64,000 nt of DNA, from NCBI GenBank assembly GCA_038043185.1, contig JBBTCO010000002.1:37023-101022 (forward strand), in the 5' to 3' direction. Position 1 is the stretch's first letter. Each line of letters starts with the position of its first letter. The position numbers were made by a program, and so were the translations under genes. Positions 30,457 through 41,400 of this stretch are shown piece after piece. The notes beneath the pieces are model-generated. The model was not told the origin of the DNA, ran no database searches, and worked only from the letters and a program-made list of their open reading frames with translations. This DNA comes from UBA5009 sp038043185 (GTDB taxonomy: Bacteria > Bdellovibrionota > Bdellovibrionia > Bdellovibrionales > Bdellovibrionaceae).

Positions 30457-33400
30457 TTGGCCGTTATCCGACTCGAAAAATTAATTCTACGCTATCCGCA
30501 GTCAATTTTTCTTGGAAAAGGCCCAGGACTGGCGACTCCGAAGTCCATTGAGCTTCAAAAGCCAAACGAAACTTTTTCGAATCAAACTTTACGAACCCGC
30601 TTATCTGACATTCCAACGCAGATTTATTCGAAGTGGTTGAATCGCATCGTTTACCATAACTCGTCCAAAGATGACTATTTCGAGTCGATCTTTTTTGTAT
30701 TTTCTGATGGGCAAGTTATTTCTTTGCTCAGTTTGCCCTTAGCTCCTCAAGCCTATTTAAACGCCTTGCCTACAGGAATTCGTTGGCCCGATTTAATTCA
30801 AGCACTCAGAGGATCCGAGACAAGCGAGGCTAACTTGTTATGGATGTCGCATGGTCCTTCGGATTTGAATCTCAGCCCACGTCGTGCCTTAAGGCTGATG
30901 TTAAGAAAAGATCCCTCATATCGTGCTTTTGATTCTTTGATGACCGCCATATTAAAACATTTCTCTGAAAAAACATTTTTCAGAGATTTGGAATTAGGGA
31001 TTGGTTTTATTGAAAACAACAGAAATGTTTATTATCCAGTTTCAAAAGTGGAAATCAGTGAAGATCCTTTTTATGATGTGAAGATTAGCCGGGCTGCTTC
31101 TGAAGAAGCTTTAAGAAAATACATTGTGGATTTTCAATTAAAAAATGAAAATGCTGATCTTAAATCGGCGTTTTTCTGTTTCAATTCTGAAAGCGGAATT
31201 TTAAAGATCCATGCCAATGCAAAATCACGTCTGATGAGTGCCTTTCAATTTTTTGATAAATTGATCTCGAATGGCCGAGAGTTGACGAGTGAATCTCAAT
31301 TTGAAAATCTTCGGTTTGAATCGGCAAACTTGATGGATGTCGCTAATGTTTTAGAGCTTGATGCTAATACCATCAAATTGTCTTTGCCGCCCGAAGAAGT
31401 CAGTGGGAAAGCCATTGTTAATTGCAGCAATGATTTAAAAGAATTTCAGGTTCGTTTAGACTTGCCCGAGCGAAATGGCACTCTTGCAAACTTTGGTCAT
31501 CTGAGCAATTCAATGCTGAAAAATGCCGAAGAAGGCTTGCGCACATTTATTCCTGAACAGGGCAAATTTTTGATCACCCCAAGAAGAGGTCGGCAACGCG
31601 AAGAAGAGATGAAGCTTCTGAGACATCAAGGATGTGCTCTTTTATTAATTTACGAGACTTGTTTGTACGTTTCAGGAAAAGATCAAACTTCGGGTGAGCG
31701 TCTAAAGTCAGATGAGGCTTTCATTGAGTATATTTTCCAACGCTGGCAAATCGTCATTAATTCAAAAGCCGAAAAACAAGTTCCAAGTGTGTGGAATCGT
31801 GAGTTAGTTCTTACTTTAAAAACTTTGGTCATTCAAGTGGTGGGAAATTATCGTCGAAAGATCCCCCATTTCGATGCCAAAACTGGTGATGCTCTTGGAA
31901 CAATTTCAAGTTGTGAAGCGCAATTGAGTAGTGCTTTGATCGAGCTTTCCTTGCGAATTCATGGCAACAGCATTTTAAGTAAACAAAAAACTTTGTCTTT
32001 GAAGGATTTTTTCTTGATTGAAGATGAAAAAATCTTGCAATGGCACCCCTTTGAGTCGCCTTTAAAGGGGCTTCATCGCTGTAAGCTTAATGATGATGCT
32101 ATTGGATGGCAATTGGTTCCTTTCCTTAAAAACAATGGTTTTGAAATCGAATTTAACGGCGTGCCTTTGGCTGAACTTACCGAACACGATCTTCGCGGGG
32201 TCATTTCGATACGTGCGACGCCATCAGATGATGAGTCCTATTTTTCTTTGAATCCAAGCGTGTACTTCATGGGGAAAATAGTAAATCCCGGAGAGCTTAT
32301 TTTTGACGGCAGCGGCGAATTTTTACGCTACCGCAATGAAATTTATTTTGTTCAGAAAAAGAATTTACCTGGCGTTCGTTCGTTGATGGCTTTTTGGCAA
32401 CGTTTAACTGTTGGGAAAGAAAAAGAACAGAGCTTTCTTGAGGGAAAATATGTTCAGCTTCCTCGTCACGGAATGTTGGATGTTTTGGCCATGGCCAATC
32501 AAGGTGTGAAGCTGGAATTAGATGAAGACTCTGGAAAATTGCTCGATTACTATCGCAATTTAGGAAAACAATCTGTGGCTGTGAATGAAGTTCACTCACA
32601 AATTGAGTTAAAACCTTACCAATTGATCGGCATACAGTGGATTTGGGATCTTTACCAAATGGGTCTTGGTGGAATTCTGAGCGATGAAATGGGTTTGGGA
32701 AAGACAGCTCAAGTTTTAGGTTTCTTTGAATTGCTTAAGAAACGGAGCAGCTCGACTAAGACGCCAAATTTAATTATTGTGCCCACTTCGCTTTTGCACA
32801 ATTGGACTTACGAAGCTAAAAGATTTTTTCCTGATCTTGATTTAAGAATTTTAGGATCGGGTAAAGACATACGAACACAGTTGAGTGAAGAACTTAACTC
32901 AACGCAAATTTTCGTTTCAACTTATGGATTGATGTACGAGCATCGTGATATTTTATTGGGTATTAAGTGGAACGTTGTCGTATTTGATGAAGCCCATCAG
33001 CTCAAAAACATTGTGGCGCAAAGAACGGGTGTAGCCCGACAGTTGAAGTCCCGATTTAAATTGGCGATGACGGGAACACCGCTGGAAAATAATTTAATCG
33101 AATTTTATTCCTTGTTCGATTTAATTTTGCCTCGCGGTTTGGGAAGTCTAGGCGAGTTTCGCAAATTGTATGTTGAGGACTATTCGCTTTTTAGAGCCGC
33201 GCAGATGGAGCATTTGCGTTTGCGATCGAAGCCAGTTTTGATGAGGCGAACCAAACAATCCGTGCATCTCGAACTTCCCGCTAAAATAGAAACCCTTGTG
33301 CCTTTAGAGATGGAAAAAAAGCAAAAAGATTTATACCGACGGATAGCTATGCAATTTAATTCTGAAGTGCTCGCAGTCATTGATCGGAATGGTGAGGCTT

Positions 33401-34032
33401 CGGCGCAGTTGCATATGCTGTCCGCTCTAATGAGACTTCGGCAAATCTGTTCGCATCCTGGGGTTCTTGAATCTGTGAACTACTCGGCTGTACCGCCAAA
33501 GTTAGAGTATTTATTAACAATGCTTCCAGATATTATCGATTCAGGCGAAAGCGTTTTGATTTTTACTCAATTTAGAAAAACGATGGATTTGATTTTACCA
33601 CAACTTAAAAAAATTGGTCCGACCTACAATTTACACGGAGGAATGTCTTCAGACGAAAGAAGGAAAACTCTGAATGAATTTTCAGGCTCTGATAAAGCGA
33701 GCATTCTTTTGATGACACTTAAGACCGGTGGAGTCGGTTTGAATCTAACGAAAGCAACTTATGTCTTTCATTTAGAGCCATGGTGGAACCCAGCGGCCGA
33801 AGACCAAGCCACCGATCGGGCTCATCGTTTGGGGCAAACAAAAGCAGTGAATGTTTACCGTCTTTTGATGCAAGATAGTCTTGAAGAGCGCATTCAAGAA
33901 ATGAAAGCTAGAAAACAAAAAATGTATTCCGCCTTGTTGGATGAAGATTACAGTGAGAACATGGAAATTAAAGGGTCTCAAGGACTTACTAAAGATGATT
34001 TTTCATATTTGATTGGTAATTTGAAAGATTAA
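30457..34032 (+). CDS. SNF2/SWI2-family DNA-dependent ATPase (helicase-like)
   Basis: A 1191-residue protein. The C-terminal 460 residues form a Swi2/Snf2 motor: QLIGIQWIWDLYQMGLGG with Walker A SDEMGLGKTAQ, VVFDEAHQLKN (motif II), LAMTGTPLENN (III), LMRRTK (IV), then the helicase C part with FTQFRKTMDLIL, NLHGGMSSDERRK, LKTGGVGLNLTKATYVF and QATDRAHRLGQT (VI). The 700-residue N-terminal part has no clear domain; bacterial versions often carry SWIM or other binding regions there. It probably remodels protein-DNA complexes. TTG 30457 is the likely start, with AAAGGTG five bases upstream. Confidence 0.92.
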   Translation: MAVIRLEKLILRYPQSIFLGKGPGLATPKSIELQKPNETFSNQTLRTRLSDIPTQIYSKWLNRIVYHNSSKDDYFESIFFVFSDGQVISLLSLPLAPQAYLNALPTGIRWPDLIQALRGSETSEANLLWMSHGPSDLNLSPRRALRLMLRKDPSYRAFDSLMTAILKHFSEKTFFRDLELGIGFIENNRNVYYPVSKVEISEDPFYDVKISRAASEEALRKYIVDFQLKNENADLKSAFFCFNSESGILKIHANAKSRLMSAFQFFDKLISNGRELTSESQFENLRFESANLMDVANVLELDANTIKLSLPPEEVSGKAIVNCSNDLKEFQVRLDLPERNGTLANFGHLSNSMLKNAEEGLRTFIPEQGKFLITPRRGRQREEEMKLLRHQGCALLLIYETCLYVSGKDQTSGERLKSDEAFIEYIFQRWQIVINSKAEKQVPSVWNRELVLTLKTLVIQVVGNYRRKIPHFDAKTGDALGTISSCEAQLSSALIELSLRIHGNSILSKQKTLSLKDFFLIEDEKILQWHPFESPLKGLHRCKLNDDAIGWQLVPFLKNNGFEIEFNGVPLAELTEHDLRGVISIRATPSDDESYFSLNPSVYFMGKIVNPGELIFDGSGEFLRYRNEIYFVQKKNLPGVRSLMAFWQRLTVGKEKEQSFLEGKYVQLPRHGMLDVLAMANQGVKLELDEDSGKLLDYYRNLGKQSVAVNEVHSQIELKPYQLIGIQWIWDLYQMGLGGILSDEMGLGKTAQVLGFFELLKKRSSSTKTPNLIIVPTSLLHNWTYEAKRFFPDLDLRILGSGKDIRTQLSEELNSTQIFVSTYGLMYEHRDILLGIKWNVVVFDEAHQLKNIVAQRTGVARQLKSRFKLAMTGTPLENNLIEFYSLFDLILPRGLGSLGEFRKLYVEDYSLFRAAQMEHLRLRSKPVLMRRTKQSVHLELPAKIETLVPLEMEKKQKDLYRRIAMQFNSEVLAVIDRNGEASAQLHMLSALMRLRQICSHPGVLESVNYSAVPPKLEYLLTMLPDIIDSGESVLIFTQFRKTMDLILPQLKKIGPTYNLHGGMSSDERRKTLNEFSGSDKASILLMTLKTGGVGLNLTKATYVFHLEPWWNPAAEDQATDRAHRLGQTKAVNVYRLLMQDSLEERIQEMKARKQKMYSALLDEDYSENMEIKGSQGLTKDDFSYLIGNLKD

Positions 34033-34119
34033 CAAACAAGCCTTTAATCTAGGCAAATCTATGTTGCCCGGCTGCGTATTGGAGCTTAAATATCTTTTTG
34101 ATAGAGTCTTTGCACATCT

Positions 34120-35172
34120 ATGATTGAAGTTCTAATTGTCGTATTTTGCCTTTTATTGAATGCTCTTTTGTCACTTGTCGAAATGGCTTTTGTAAGTGTG
34201 AGCAAGCCAGAGCTAAAACATTTGTCCCGCAGTGGACACGTTCGAGCCAACACTTTGTTAAAGTTACGTGAAAATCCCGAGCGAACGTTGTCGGTTCTGC
34301 AAATTGGAATCACAATCGTTGGGGCTCTTTCAGCCGCCGTAGGTGGGTCGGGAGCTCGAGAAACCTTAGTTCCCTATTTAATTCAAAATTATAATATCTC
34401 GGGTTTAGGTGCGGATATTATTGCAATGACAATTGTTGTTTTACCTCTGACTTATTTTGGTGTCGTGCTGGGTGAACTCGTTCCTAAAACAATTGCTTTA
34501 AGATATCCTATGAAGATTGCTTTGGTGGGCGCCGCTTGGCTGGTTTTAGGGGAATGGCTACTCAGTCCATTTGTTCGGCTTTTGGAAAAATCAACTCAGT
34601 TGGTTTTGCGAATTTTATTTCCGACCTGGAAGAAAAAAGAATTTTCCACTACGGAAGAGGCCGAGTCTGTTAATATTGCCACTCTTTCAGGAGCTCATCG
34701 CCAATTCGTTATTAACTTAGTTCACATTGAAACAAAACGTATTCGCGACATCATGCTGCCTTGGAGTCAGGTGGATCATGTTAAGTTGACGGACTCTTTG
34801 AATGACGTTTTGAGTGTTGTTATTAAAAGTGGTCATACACGCCTGCCGGTCATGAGCGAGGATAAAGTGATTGGTCTTCTTCACTCTAAAGAATATCTCT
34901 CTTTTGTTTCTTCCGGAGATGACAACTGGAAAAAAATTATTCGTGAAGCGATTTTATTAAGTCCTAGTGAAGGAATCTTAAAAACTTTAAAAATGATGCA
35001 AGAGAAAAAAAGCCATTTAGGCATAGTTTTCCAAGGCAGTAGCATCGTCGGGATTGTAACCCTCGAGGACATCATCGAAGAAATAGTCGGCGACATCTCT
35101 GACGAAGACGACGACGGCAAACTAAAAAGAATCCTCTCCGCCAGAGTCATGCAAAAAACTTCCAAACTCTAA
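34120..35172 (+). CDS. CNNM/DUF21 membrane protein with CBS domains
   Basis: A 350-residue protein. The DUF21 (CNNM) membrane domain spans residues about 1-190: EMAFVSVSKPELKHLSRSG, NPERTLSVLQIGITIVG, VLGELVPKTIALRYP. A pair of CBS domains follows (about 205-335), ending in IVTLEDIIEEIVGDISDE. The CorC_HlyC transport-associated domain found at the end of many relatives is absent. Relatives are linked to Mg/Co homeostasis (CNNM, CorB) and are often misnamed haemolysins. The gene ends before a strong bidirectional terminator. Confidence 0.88.
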   Translation: MIEVLIVVFCLLLNALLSLVEMAFVSVSKPELKHLSRSGHVRANTLLKLRENPERTLSVLQIGITIVGALSAAVGGSGARETLVPYLIQNYNISGLGADIIAMTIVVLPLTYFGVVLGELVPKTIALRYPMKIALVGAAWLVLGEWLLSPFVRLLEKSTQLVLRILFPTWKKKEFSTTEEAESVNIATLSGAHRQFVINLVHIETKRIRDIMLPWSQVDHVKLTDSLNDVLSVVIKSGHTRLPVMSEDKVIGLLHSKEYLSFVSSGDDNWKKIIREAILLSPSEGILKTLKMMQEKKSHLGIVFQGSSIVGIVTLEDIIEEIVGDISDEDDDGKLKRILSARVMQKTSKL

Positions 35173-35241
35173 CAAAAATTTATCCAAATTCTAAACACTA
35201 GAGAGGTAGAGCGGGTGTTTTAGATTTGGTTGGACCTTTAC

Positions 35242-35285
35242 CTTTTTCCAAAGCACGCCCATGGATGGGCGCGCTTTGGAAAAAG
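35242..35285. terminator. strong bidirectional terminator
   Basis: CTTTTTCCAAAGC (35242-35254) and GCTTTGGAAAAAG (35273-35285) are perfect reverse complements. The sequence between them (CGCCCA/TGGGCG) extends the stem. T-runs on both strands make it a bidirectional Rho-independent terminator between the convergent CNNM and HNH nuclease genes. Confidence 0.85.
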
Positions 35286-35325
35286 AAAGGGGCAGGCTAA
35301 AAACCTAAAACCCCCACTCAACTAC

Positions 35326-36171
35326 TTATCTAGGTTTCAAGTGTCCACATTGTTGGGCGCTTGCCAGAATAAGTTTTCTTTGCGCCTGAAAATCGCGTTG
35401 TGTGATTGCGTAACCATTTAAGGGACAGCGATAAGCCATTAAAGTATTTCGAATTCCAAGGCTTTCATTTGGCGTGAGTTCAAGTTTCCAAATTAATTTA
35501 ATAATCAGCCAGTTACGAACATACTCACAACGGAAAGACTCGTTAGGCGGAAGCCATCGTTCCGGTGATTTATCGCCTTTTGACATATTGGCGCTGCCCT
35601 GGACGGACATAAGATGGACGGCGTTACCTGTGTAATTCGCATACAAACACCGCGTGTAGAAATTCCATTTCCAAGCACCTGTCACATAAGTGTTTTTAAG
35701 TGGAACGACATGATCGATTTGAATATCGCTTGAGGCCGTGTAAGTTTTTCTGGTGTAAGGATCATTCCAAGTTCCTCGGTCAACGCTGCAGTTTCGCGGC
35801 CCCTTGAATGTCACTGGAGTCTTGGAATCTCGTACCAGGACTCGGGCACGAGTGTTGTAGCAGGTGTCATCGTTGGGATCATTGATCCAAGTCCCAAAGT
35901 GTTTAAGCCGATCATAATCCTCATAAACTTGAGTTTTCTGATTTTTAAAAATGGTCCATTTTAATAAATTAAGCGAAGCCTCGGCTACCCCTTGGGTCCA
36001 GGTTTGACTCATTAGGCTTTGAGGTGAATTAAAGTTCGAATTTCCTGTTTGAAGACTGGCCGAGTGGACAGGCTCATCGATTAGGAAAAATTCAGACTCT
36101 GATTTCCCAAGTGCAAAAGTATGACTAAGAAATAATAAATTAAGGGCCAGAAGTTTCATTAAAATTTTCAT
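35326..36171 (-). CDS. secreted HNH (DUF1524-like) nuclease
   Basis: A 281-residue protein with a signal peptide (MKILMKLLALNLLFLSHTFA, cleavage near residue 21). The C-terminal part has an HNH-type core: IQIDHVVPLKN with the first His, WKWNFYTRCLYANYTGNAVH, then LMSVQGSANMSKGDKSPERW. This resembles DUF1524/GmrSD-type secreted nucleases of Actinobacteria and Bdellovibrio. GGGGGATC precedes the ATG. A secreted DNase would fit degradation of prey or environmental DNA; this is inference. Upstream Cys pairs (DDTCYN, RNCSV) may form disulphides. Confidence 0.8.
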   Translation of the reverse strand: MKILMKLLALNLLFLSHTFALGKSESEFFLIDEPVHSASLQTGNSNFNSPQSLMSQTWTQGVAEASLNLLKWTIFKNQKTQVYEDYDRLKHFGTWINDPNDDTCYNTRARVLVRDSKTPVTFKGPRNCSVDRGTWNDPYTRKTYTASSDIQIDHVVPLKNTYVTGAWKWNFYTRCLYANYTGNAVHLMSVQGSANMSKGDKSPERWLPPNESFRCEYVRNWLIIKLIWKLELTPNESLGIRNTLMAYRCPLNGYAITQRDFQAQRKLILASAQQCGHLKPR

Positions 36172-36315
36172 TTTTGATCCCCCGATTTCCTTTGTAGATC
36201 TGCCGGGTTAAATCAAACCAGATAACCCCAAAGCTGTTCAAGTTAATAAGCTATGAAAATAAGTGAATTGCATAACCACATGTATTTTCAGTATATTTGC
36301 GCATCGTATAAAAAG

Positions 36316-36331
36316 TTAAACGTCTGTTTAA
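36316..36331. promoter_or_regulatory. inverted repeat, candidate TetR operator
   Basis: TTAAAC-GTCT-GTTTAA (6-4-6) lies 42 bases before the TetR-family gene at 36373, within the divergent gap to the nuclease gene. TetR-family repressors usually bind such a palindrome in their own promoter. No stronger palindrome is visible in the gap. Confidence 0.35.
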
Positions 36332-36372
36332 ATTACATTGCCTGGAATTAATTTCATACTTAGCCTTTAGCA

Positions 36373-37023
36373 ATGATAATCACGGATGAAAATAAAATCC
36401 CACCCCATGCGGACCTGGGTACGCGGGTTCTTTTGCTCAAAGTGGCTACCAGGCTCTTTGCAAAACAGGGAATTAAAGGCACCAGTGTCCGTGAAATAGC
36501 CAAAGAGTCCGGACAAAATTTAAGTTTGATCAGTTATTATTTCGGAGGCAAGGAGGGGCTTTACCAAGAGATCCTTCGCCTAAACATCCAAGATATTCGT
36601 CAAAAAGTGATACTGGATAATCGAAAATACAGCGTCTTAACTCAAGAGATATTTCGACAAGAGATCCTAAGGCTGATTTCTGCTATGGTTAACCTGAAAA
36701 TAAATTCACCGGACTTCCTATTGATCATGCAGCGCGAACAACTCGAGGGCATGCCCCGCGCTCGTGATATCCATCAAGAGTTAATCGAACCAGTTGCCGA
36801 AAAATGGTTCCAGATGATGGAGCAGGCTCAAACCCAAGGTTTGATTAAAAAAGAAGTGGATTCACGCAGTTTTTTTATTCTGATGATGCAATCCATTTGG
36901 GGATATTTTTTGATCGACAACTGTCAGTTGAAGGGTATTCGCGGCAAGTTTTCTTTTCCTGAAGATAAAGAAGAATTTAAAGAATTTATAATGAATGTGT
37001 TTTTAGAAGGAATTTTTCAATGA
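36373..37023 (+). CDS. TetR-family regulator of the efflux operon
   Basis: A 216-residue protein. The TetR N-terminal helix-turn-helix covers residues about 16-62: RVLLLKVATRLFAKQGIKGT, SVREIAKESGQNLSLISYYF and GGKEGLYQEIL. The C-terminal ligand domain resembles the CecR/DUF1956 type (FLLIMQREQLEGMPRARDIH). The stop overlaps the TolC-like gene start, so the regulator is the first gene of the operon it probably represses. An inducing ligand is unknown. Confidence 0.88.
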   Translation: MIITDENKIPPHADLGTRVLLLKVATRLFAKQGIKGTSVREIAKESGQNLSLISYYFGGKEGLYQEILRLNIQDIRQKVILDNRKYSVLTQEIFRQEILRLISAMVNLKINSPDFLLIMQREQLEGMPRARDIHQELIEPVAEKWFQMMEQAQTQGLIKKEVDSRSFFILMMQSIWGYFLIDNCQLKGIRGKFSFPEDKEEFKEFIMNVFLEGIFQ

Positions 37024-38474
37024 GCATCAGGATTCTACAAATAGGCTTTAGTTTTTCTCTACTCATTTTTGTTCCTCAAATTTTCGCGGCGACGACGAAA
37101 ACCATGGATTTAACGCAGTTTCTTCAACAAGTGCAGGACAACAATAAAAGTTTTAAGATGAACCAAAGTTCAAAGGAAGCAGCCTTAGATAAAAAAACCG
37201 CTGGCGATATTTCATTGGTGCCGGTGTTAACTTTTTCAGGCTCTTATTTATCAGATAAAAAACAGCCTGTATTCACTGGAGGCACTGAAACTATAAATAC
37301 CCTTTACAGTCTGGGCTTGGCTAAAAAATTTTCAACCGGCACGCAAATTAAACTATCTGGTAATTTATTTGAAGCCACTGGCAAAGATATTTCTAATCCT
37401 GCATTTGCATCTGTGTTTGGGCAGTATTCAACAGGATCTTTGGGATTGTCTTTTTCGCAATCACTTTGGAAAGATGCTTTCGGGCGTGGGACTGGGCTTA
37501 GGCAAAAACGGGAAACAGAAGTTGCTGAGCTTGAAGTGAGCGCGATCGATCTTCAAGAAAGACAGTTATTGATCGAAGCCGAATCGGCATTTTGGGATTT
37601 GATCTATTTACAGCAAGAAAGACGAATTCGTGAAACGTCCTTGCAAAGAGCAAAAAGAATTGAAACGTGGGTAACTAAACGGACTCGAGATGGAATTGGC
37701 GACCGTGCGGATCTTATGAATGCAAAGGCTTTGGTGGTTTCTCGGCAAATGCAATTATTGAGTTCACAGGATGATAATTTAGCTGCACAGAAGAAACTTC
37801 AAGATCTGTTAGAGTTGAATGCCAATGAACAGGTACCAACATTAGTCGCTAATTTAGACCAGCCTCGGCCCTTGAAAGAGTCTTTAAAGGGCGCTGGTGA
37901 GATTATTCGATTAGATTCCTATTTGAGCGTCCTGGAAGCTAAAGTAAAAAAGTTGGGCTCGCTTGAAGCAAATGATAATCTTCGCTCTGATTTAGTTTTG
38001 TCGGGAAGTTACAATACAAATTCTTATGAAAATCAGGGTAAAATTTCGGATGCGCCAAAGAATATCGCCAATACGAATACACCGACGTCCGTTGTGTCGT
38101 TAACTTGGACTTACCTGTTTGATACTAAGGTTAAAGAAGCGGCATTGAATCAGGTTAAAAAAGAAGCTCATGCCGCTGAGTTGAAAAGCGAAAGAAAACG
38201 AATTGAAAGTAATTCTTCATGGTCGGAAATTCAACGTCGCTATGAAGAGCTGGGGAAAAAAATTGAAGCGGCTAAACAAATTGCTGAGTTTCAAATGGAA
38301 AGAACAAAGGTCCAACAAGACAAATTATCTAAAGGACGATCTATCACCTCGGAAGTAATTACTTCCGAACAAGAAGCGGCCGAAGCCGAACTGACTTTAA
38401 GCAAGCTGAAAGTTGAACAAAGAAAATTAGAAGCTCAAGTGCGAATGTTTATTTTATTAGGTGAAAAAATATGA
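37020..38474 (+). CDS. TolC-family outer-membrane efflux protein
   Basis: A 484-residue protein with a signal peptide (cleavage near FAAT, residue about 24). The two OEP repeats are visible as long helices around strand-rich parts (AAGDI-type FSGSYL, SLGLSFSQSLWKDAFGRGTGLR; the second half has SWSEIQRRYEELGKKIEAAKQ). Trimers of this family form an outer-membrane and periplasmic channel. ATG 37020 overlaps the TetR stop, and the stop overlaps the RND pump start, so the three genes are coupled. Confidence 0.9.
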   Translation: MSIRILQIGFSFSLLIFVPQIFAATTKTMDLTQFLQQVQDNNKSFKMNQSSKEAALDKKTAGDISLVPVLTFSGSYLSDKKQPVFTGGTETINTLYSLGLAKKFSTGTQIKLSGNLFEATGKDISNPAFASVFGQYSTGSLGLSFSQSLWKDAFGRGTGLRQKRETEVAELEVSAIDLQERQLLIEAESAFWDLIYLQQERRIRETSLQRAKRIETWVTKRTRDGIGDRADLMNAKALVVSRQMQLLSSQDDNLAAQKKLQDLLELNANEQVPTLVANLDQPRPLKESLKGAGEIIRLDSYLSVLEAKVKKLGSLEANDNLRSDLVLSGSYNTNSYENQGKISDAPKNIANTNTPTSVVSLTWTYLFDTKVKEAALNQVKKEAHAAELKSERKRIESNSSWSEIQRRYEELGKKIEAAKQIAEFQMERTKVQQDKLSKGRSITSEVITSEQEAAEAELTLSKLKVEQRKLEAQVRMFILLGEKI

Positions 38475-41400
38475 ATTTGGCGGAATTGTCCATTAAAAGA
38501 CCGGTATTTATTATTTGCATAGTAGTTTCGATGTTAATTGTCGGAGTCATGTCATTATTTAAGATGCCGGTGGATCTTTTTCCTGATGTCACTTTCCCGA
38601 CAATGTTTGTGCATGTTGCTTATCCTGGTGCTTCACCAGTGGACGTTGAAAAGCAGATATCAAAGCCTCTTGAGGATGAGCTCAGCAGTTTGTCAGGATT
38701 AAAAACAATTACCTCTAATAATTTAGACTCGGTTGCTGTGATCGTTCTTCAGTTTAAGTTAGGTACTGATGTTAAAGAAGCGGAACAGCAGGTCCGAAAT
38801 CGCATTAACAATGCCAGAAATAAATTACCTAACGACTCAAAGGCTCCGGTCATACGAAGATTTGATCCGGCCGATCAGGCGGTGATAACTTTAGCGGTTG
38901 TTTCAAAAATAGATCCTGGAAAACTTTACGATGTGGTTGATGAATCAATTAAACCTCAAATCGAAAGAATTTCCGATGTCGGCCAGGTGAATATCGTTGG
39001 TGGACGTAAGCAAGAAATCCATGTTTTGGTTAACAAGAAAAAAATGGAAGATCGAAATATTTCGATGCTACAAATTGCCAAACGGATTGAAGAAACTTCG
39101 AAAGATGTACCGATTGGTAAAATAGAAAATAAAAAGACTGAAACCGTGATGCGAGCATTGGGTGAATTCAATAGTCTTGATCAAATTAAAAACGTCAGTG
39201 TTAATTTTATAGGATCTGATCGCGCCATAAAACTGCACGAAGTGGCAACGGTCGAACGATCGCTCGAAGATCAAAAACGATCTTCGTCCATTAACGGTGA
39301 AAATGCACTTTTCCTTGAGGTCTTTAAACAGTCAGGATCGAACACTGTCACGGTTACTCAAGCTGTTAAAAAAACAATGGAAGGTGTGAATCGATATTTA
39401 ACTGACAAAAAGCTTGATGCGAAGTTGATTCTTGTTCGAGACTCGTCGATTCCAATTCAACTCAATATCAAAGATGTTACAGAAAGTATCTTACTTGGGA
39501 TTTTACTTTGCGTGGTCGTGGTCTTTTTCTTTTTGGGCTCGGCCCGTTCAACATTTATTACTGGAATGGCCCTACCCAATTCTTTGTTAGGCGCCTTTGT
39601 CATCATGTACATGATGGGATTTTCGATCAATATCATGACCCTGTTGGCGTTATCCTTGGCGGTGGGTTTGTTGATCGATGATGCGATTGTTGTGCGTGAA
39701 AATATTTTTCGCCATCTCGAGATGGGAAAAGATCCGGTGACAGCGGCTTTGGAAGGAACCAAAGAAGTTACTCTGGCGGTCATTGCGACTACTTTTGTGG
39801 TGGTTGCCGTGTTCGGACCTATTGCTTTTGTGTCAGGCGTTGTCGGTCAGTTTTTTAGACAATTTGGTTTGACGATGGTTTTTGCTATGTTGATTTCCTT
39901 ATTTGACGCTTTCACCATGGCGCCAATGATGTCAGCTTACTTAGCAACTCCAAATGAACATCAGCGGGGGAATGGTTTAATCGCTCGAATGTTAGGAGCC
40001 TTTGATCGATTCCAAACTCGTTTGGAAGTGTTTTACGAGAGAGCACTTCTTTACACACTCGGCAATAGGAAAAAGATATTGTTTTCCGCATTGGCACTTT
40101 TCTTTGTAAGTATGGGACTTTCTGCATTTGTTCCAAAAACATTTTTACCACCTAATGATATTGGTGAATTTAATATTCAAATTGAAATGCCTTTGGGATC
40201 TTCATTGAATTCGACCCGAGACTTTATGGATAAAATAGAAAAGGATTTGAGTGCAGAAAAATCCATAGACCTTTTAGCAAAAACGGTGGGTTCGGTTGAT
40301 AATGAATCAAACAAAGGTAGCTTTTTCGTAAGATTGGTCCCAAAGAAAAAGAGACAAATGAACACGACTGAATTTAAAGATTACATTCGCACTCACTTGC
40401 AAACTTATGCTGCTGAAGCAAATACATCAGTCACTGACGTGGACATTGGTGGTGGTGGATTAAAAATACTCAATCTGTATTTAACCGGCGAAAACTTAGA
40501 TGAATTGGCTGCCTATGCGAATGCTCTCAAAGACGAAATGAAAAAAATCCCAGGACTTGTCGATATAGAAACCAATTTTCGCAGCGGCAAGCCAGAGTTT
40601 CATGTTGTTTTTGACCGCGATAAATCCGAGTCACTGGGAGTTTCAACAACCGGGGCAGGGGCTGAGCTTCGTGCTCGAACTGAGGGGATAGAGTCCGCCG
40701 TCATTCGAGAAAATGGAATTGAATACAATGTTCGTCTACGATTTGAAGAAGCGGATCGTGATTTACGAACGAATTTTGCGACGACCTTAGTTCCAAATCA
40801 AAATTTCAATATGATTCCCTTGCATCGCGTGGCTCAAGGCAAAGAAGCCCTCGGTTTTTCGCAAATCAATCGACAAAATAAAGGGCGATTTATCGCGATC
40901 ATGGCAAATCTTGGCCCCGGAGGGAATTTAGGCAGCATCACTAATGAAATTGAAAATATTATTGCCACTAAAATCAAAGCTCCTTTAGGAGTCAGTTCTG
41001 GCTTCGTCGGACAGGCTGAAGACTTTAAAGATCTCATTTCAAATATGTTGATAGCGATGCTTTTAGGAGTGTTATTCATTTATCTTGTGCTTTCTTCTCT
41101 GTATGAAAGTTTTATTACTCCTTTGACTATTTTATTAGCTTTGCCCCTGGCCATTTCGGGAGCCATGATCGCGCTACTGATAACCGGGAAATCCATTGAT
41201 ATTTTTTCCATGATTGGATTGGTGATGTTATTGGGTGTAGTTGCTAAAAATTCTATCTTGTTGGTGGATTACACTTCCCAACTTGTTCAACAAGGGGTGG
41301 AAAGAAATAAAGCCTTAGTCAAAGCATGTCGAACTCGATTGCGCCCAATCCTGATGACCTCCCTAGCATTAATTTCAGGGATTACGCCGATCGCCATTGG

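Noticed and set aside
35230..35421. 63-codon plus-strand frame over the terminator
   Set aside because: It spans the bidirectional terminator and the end of the nuclease gene on the other strand.
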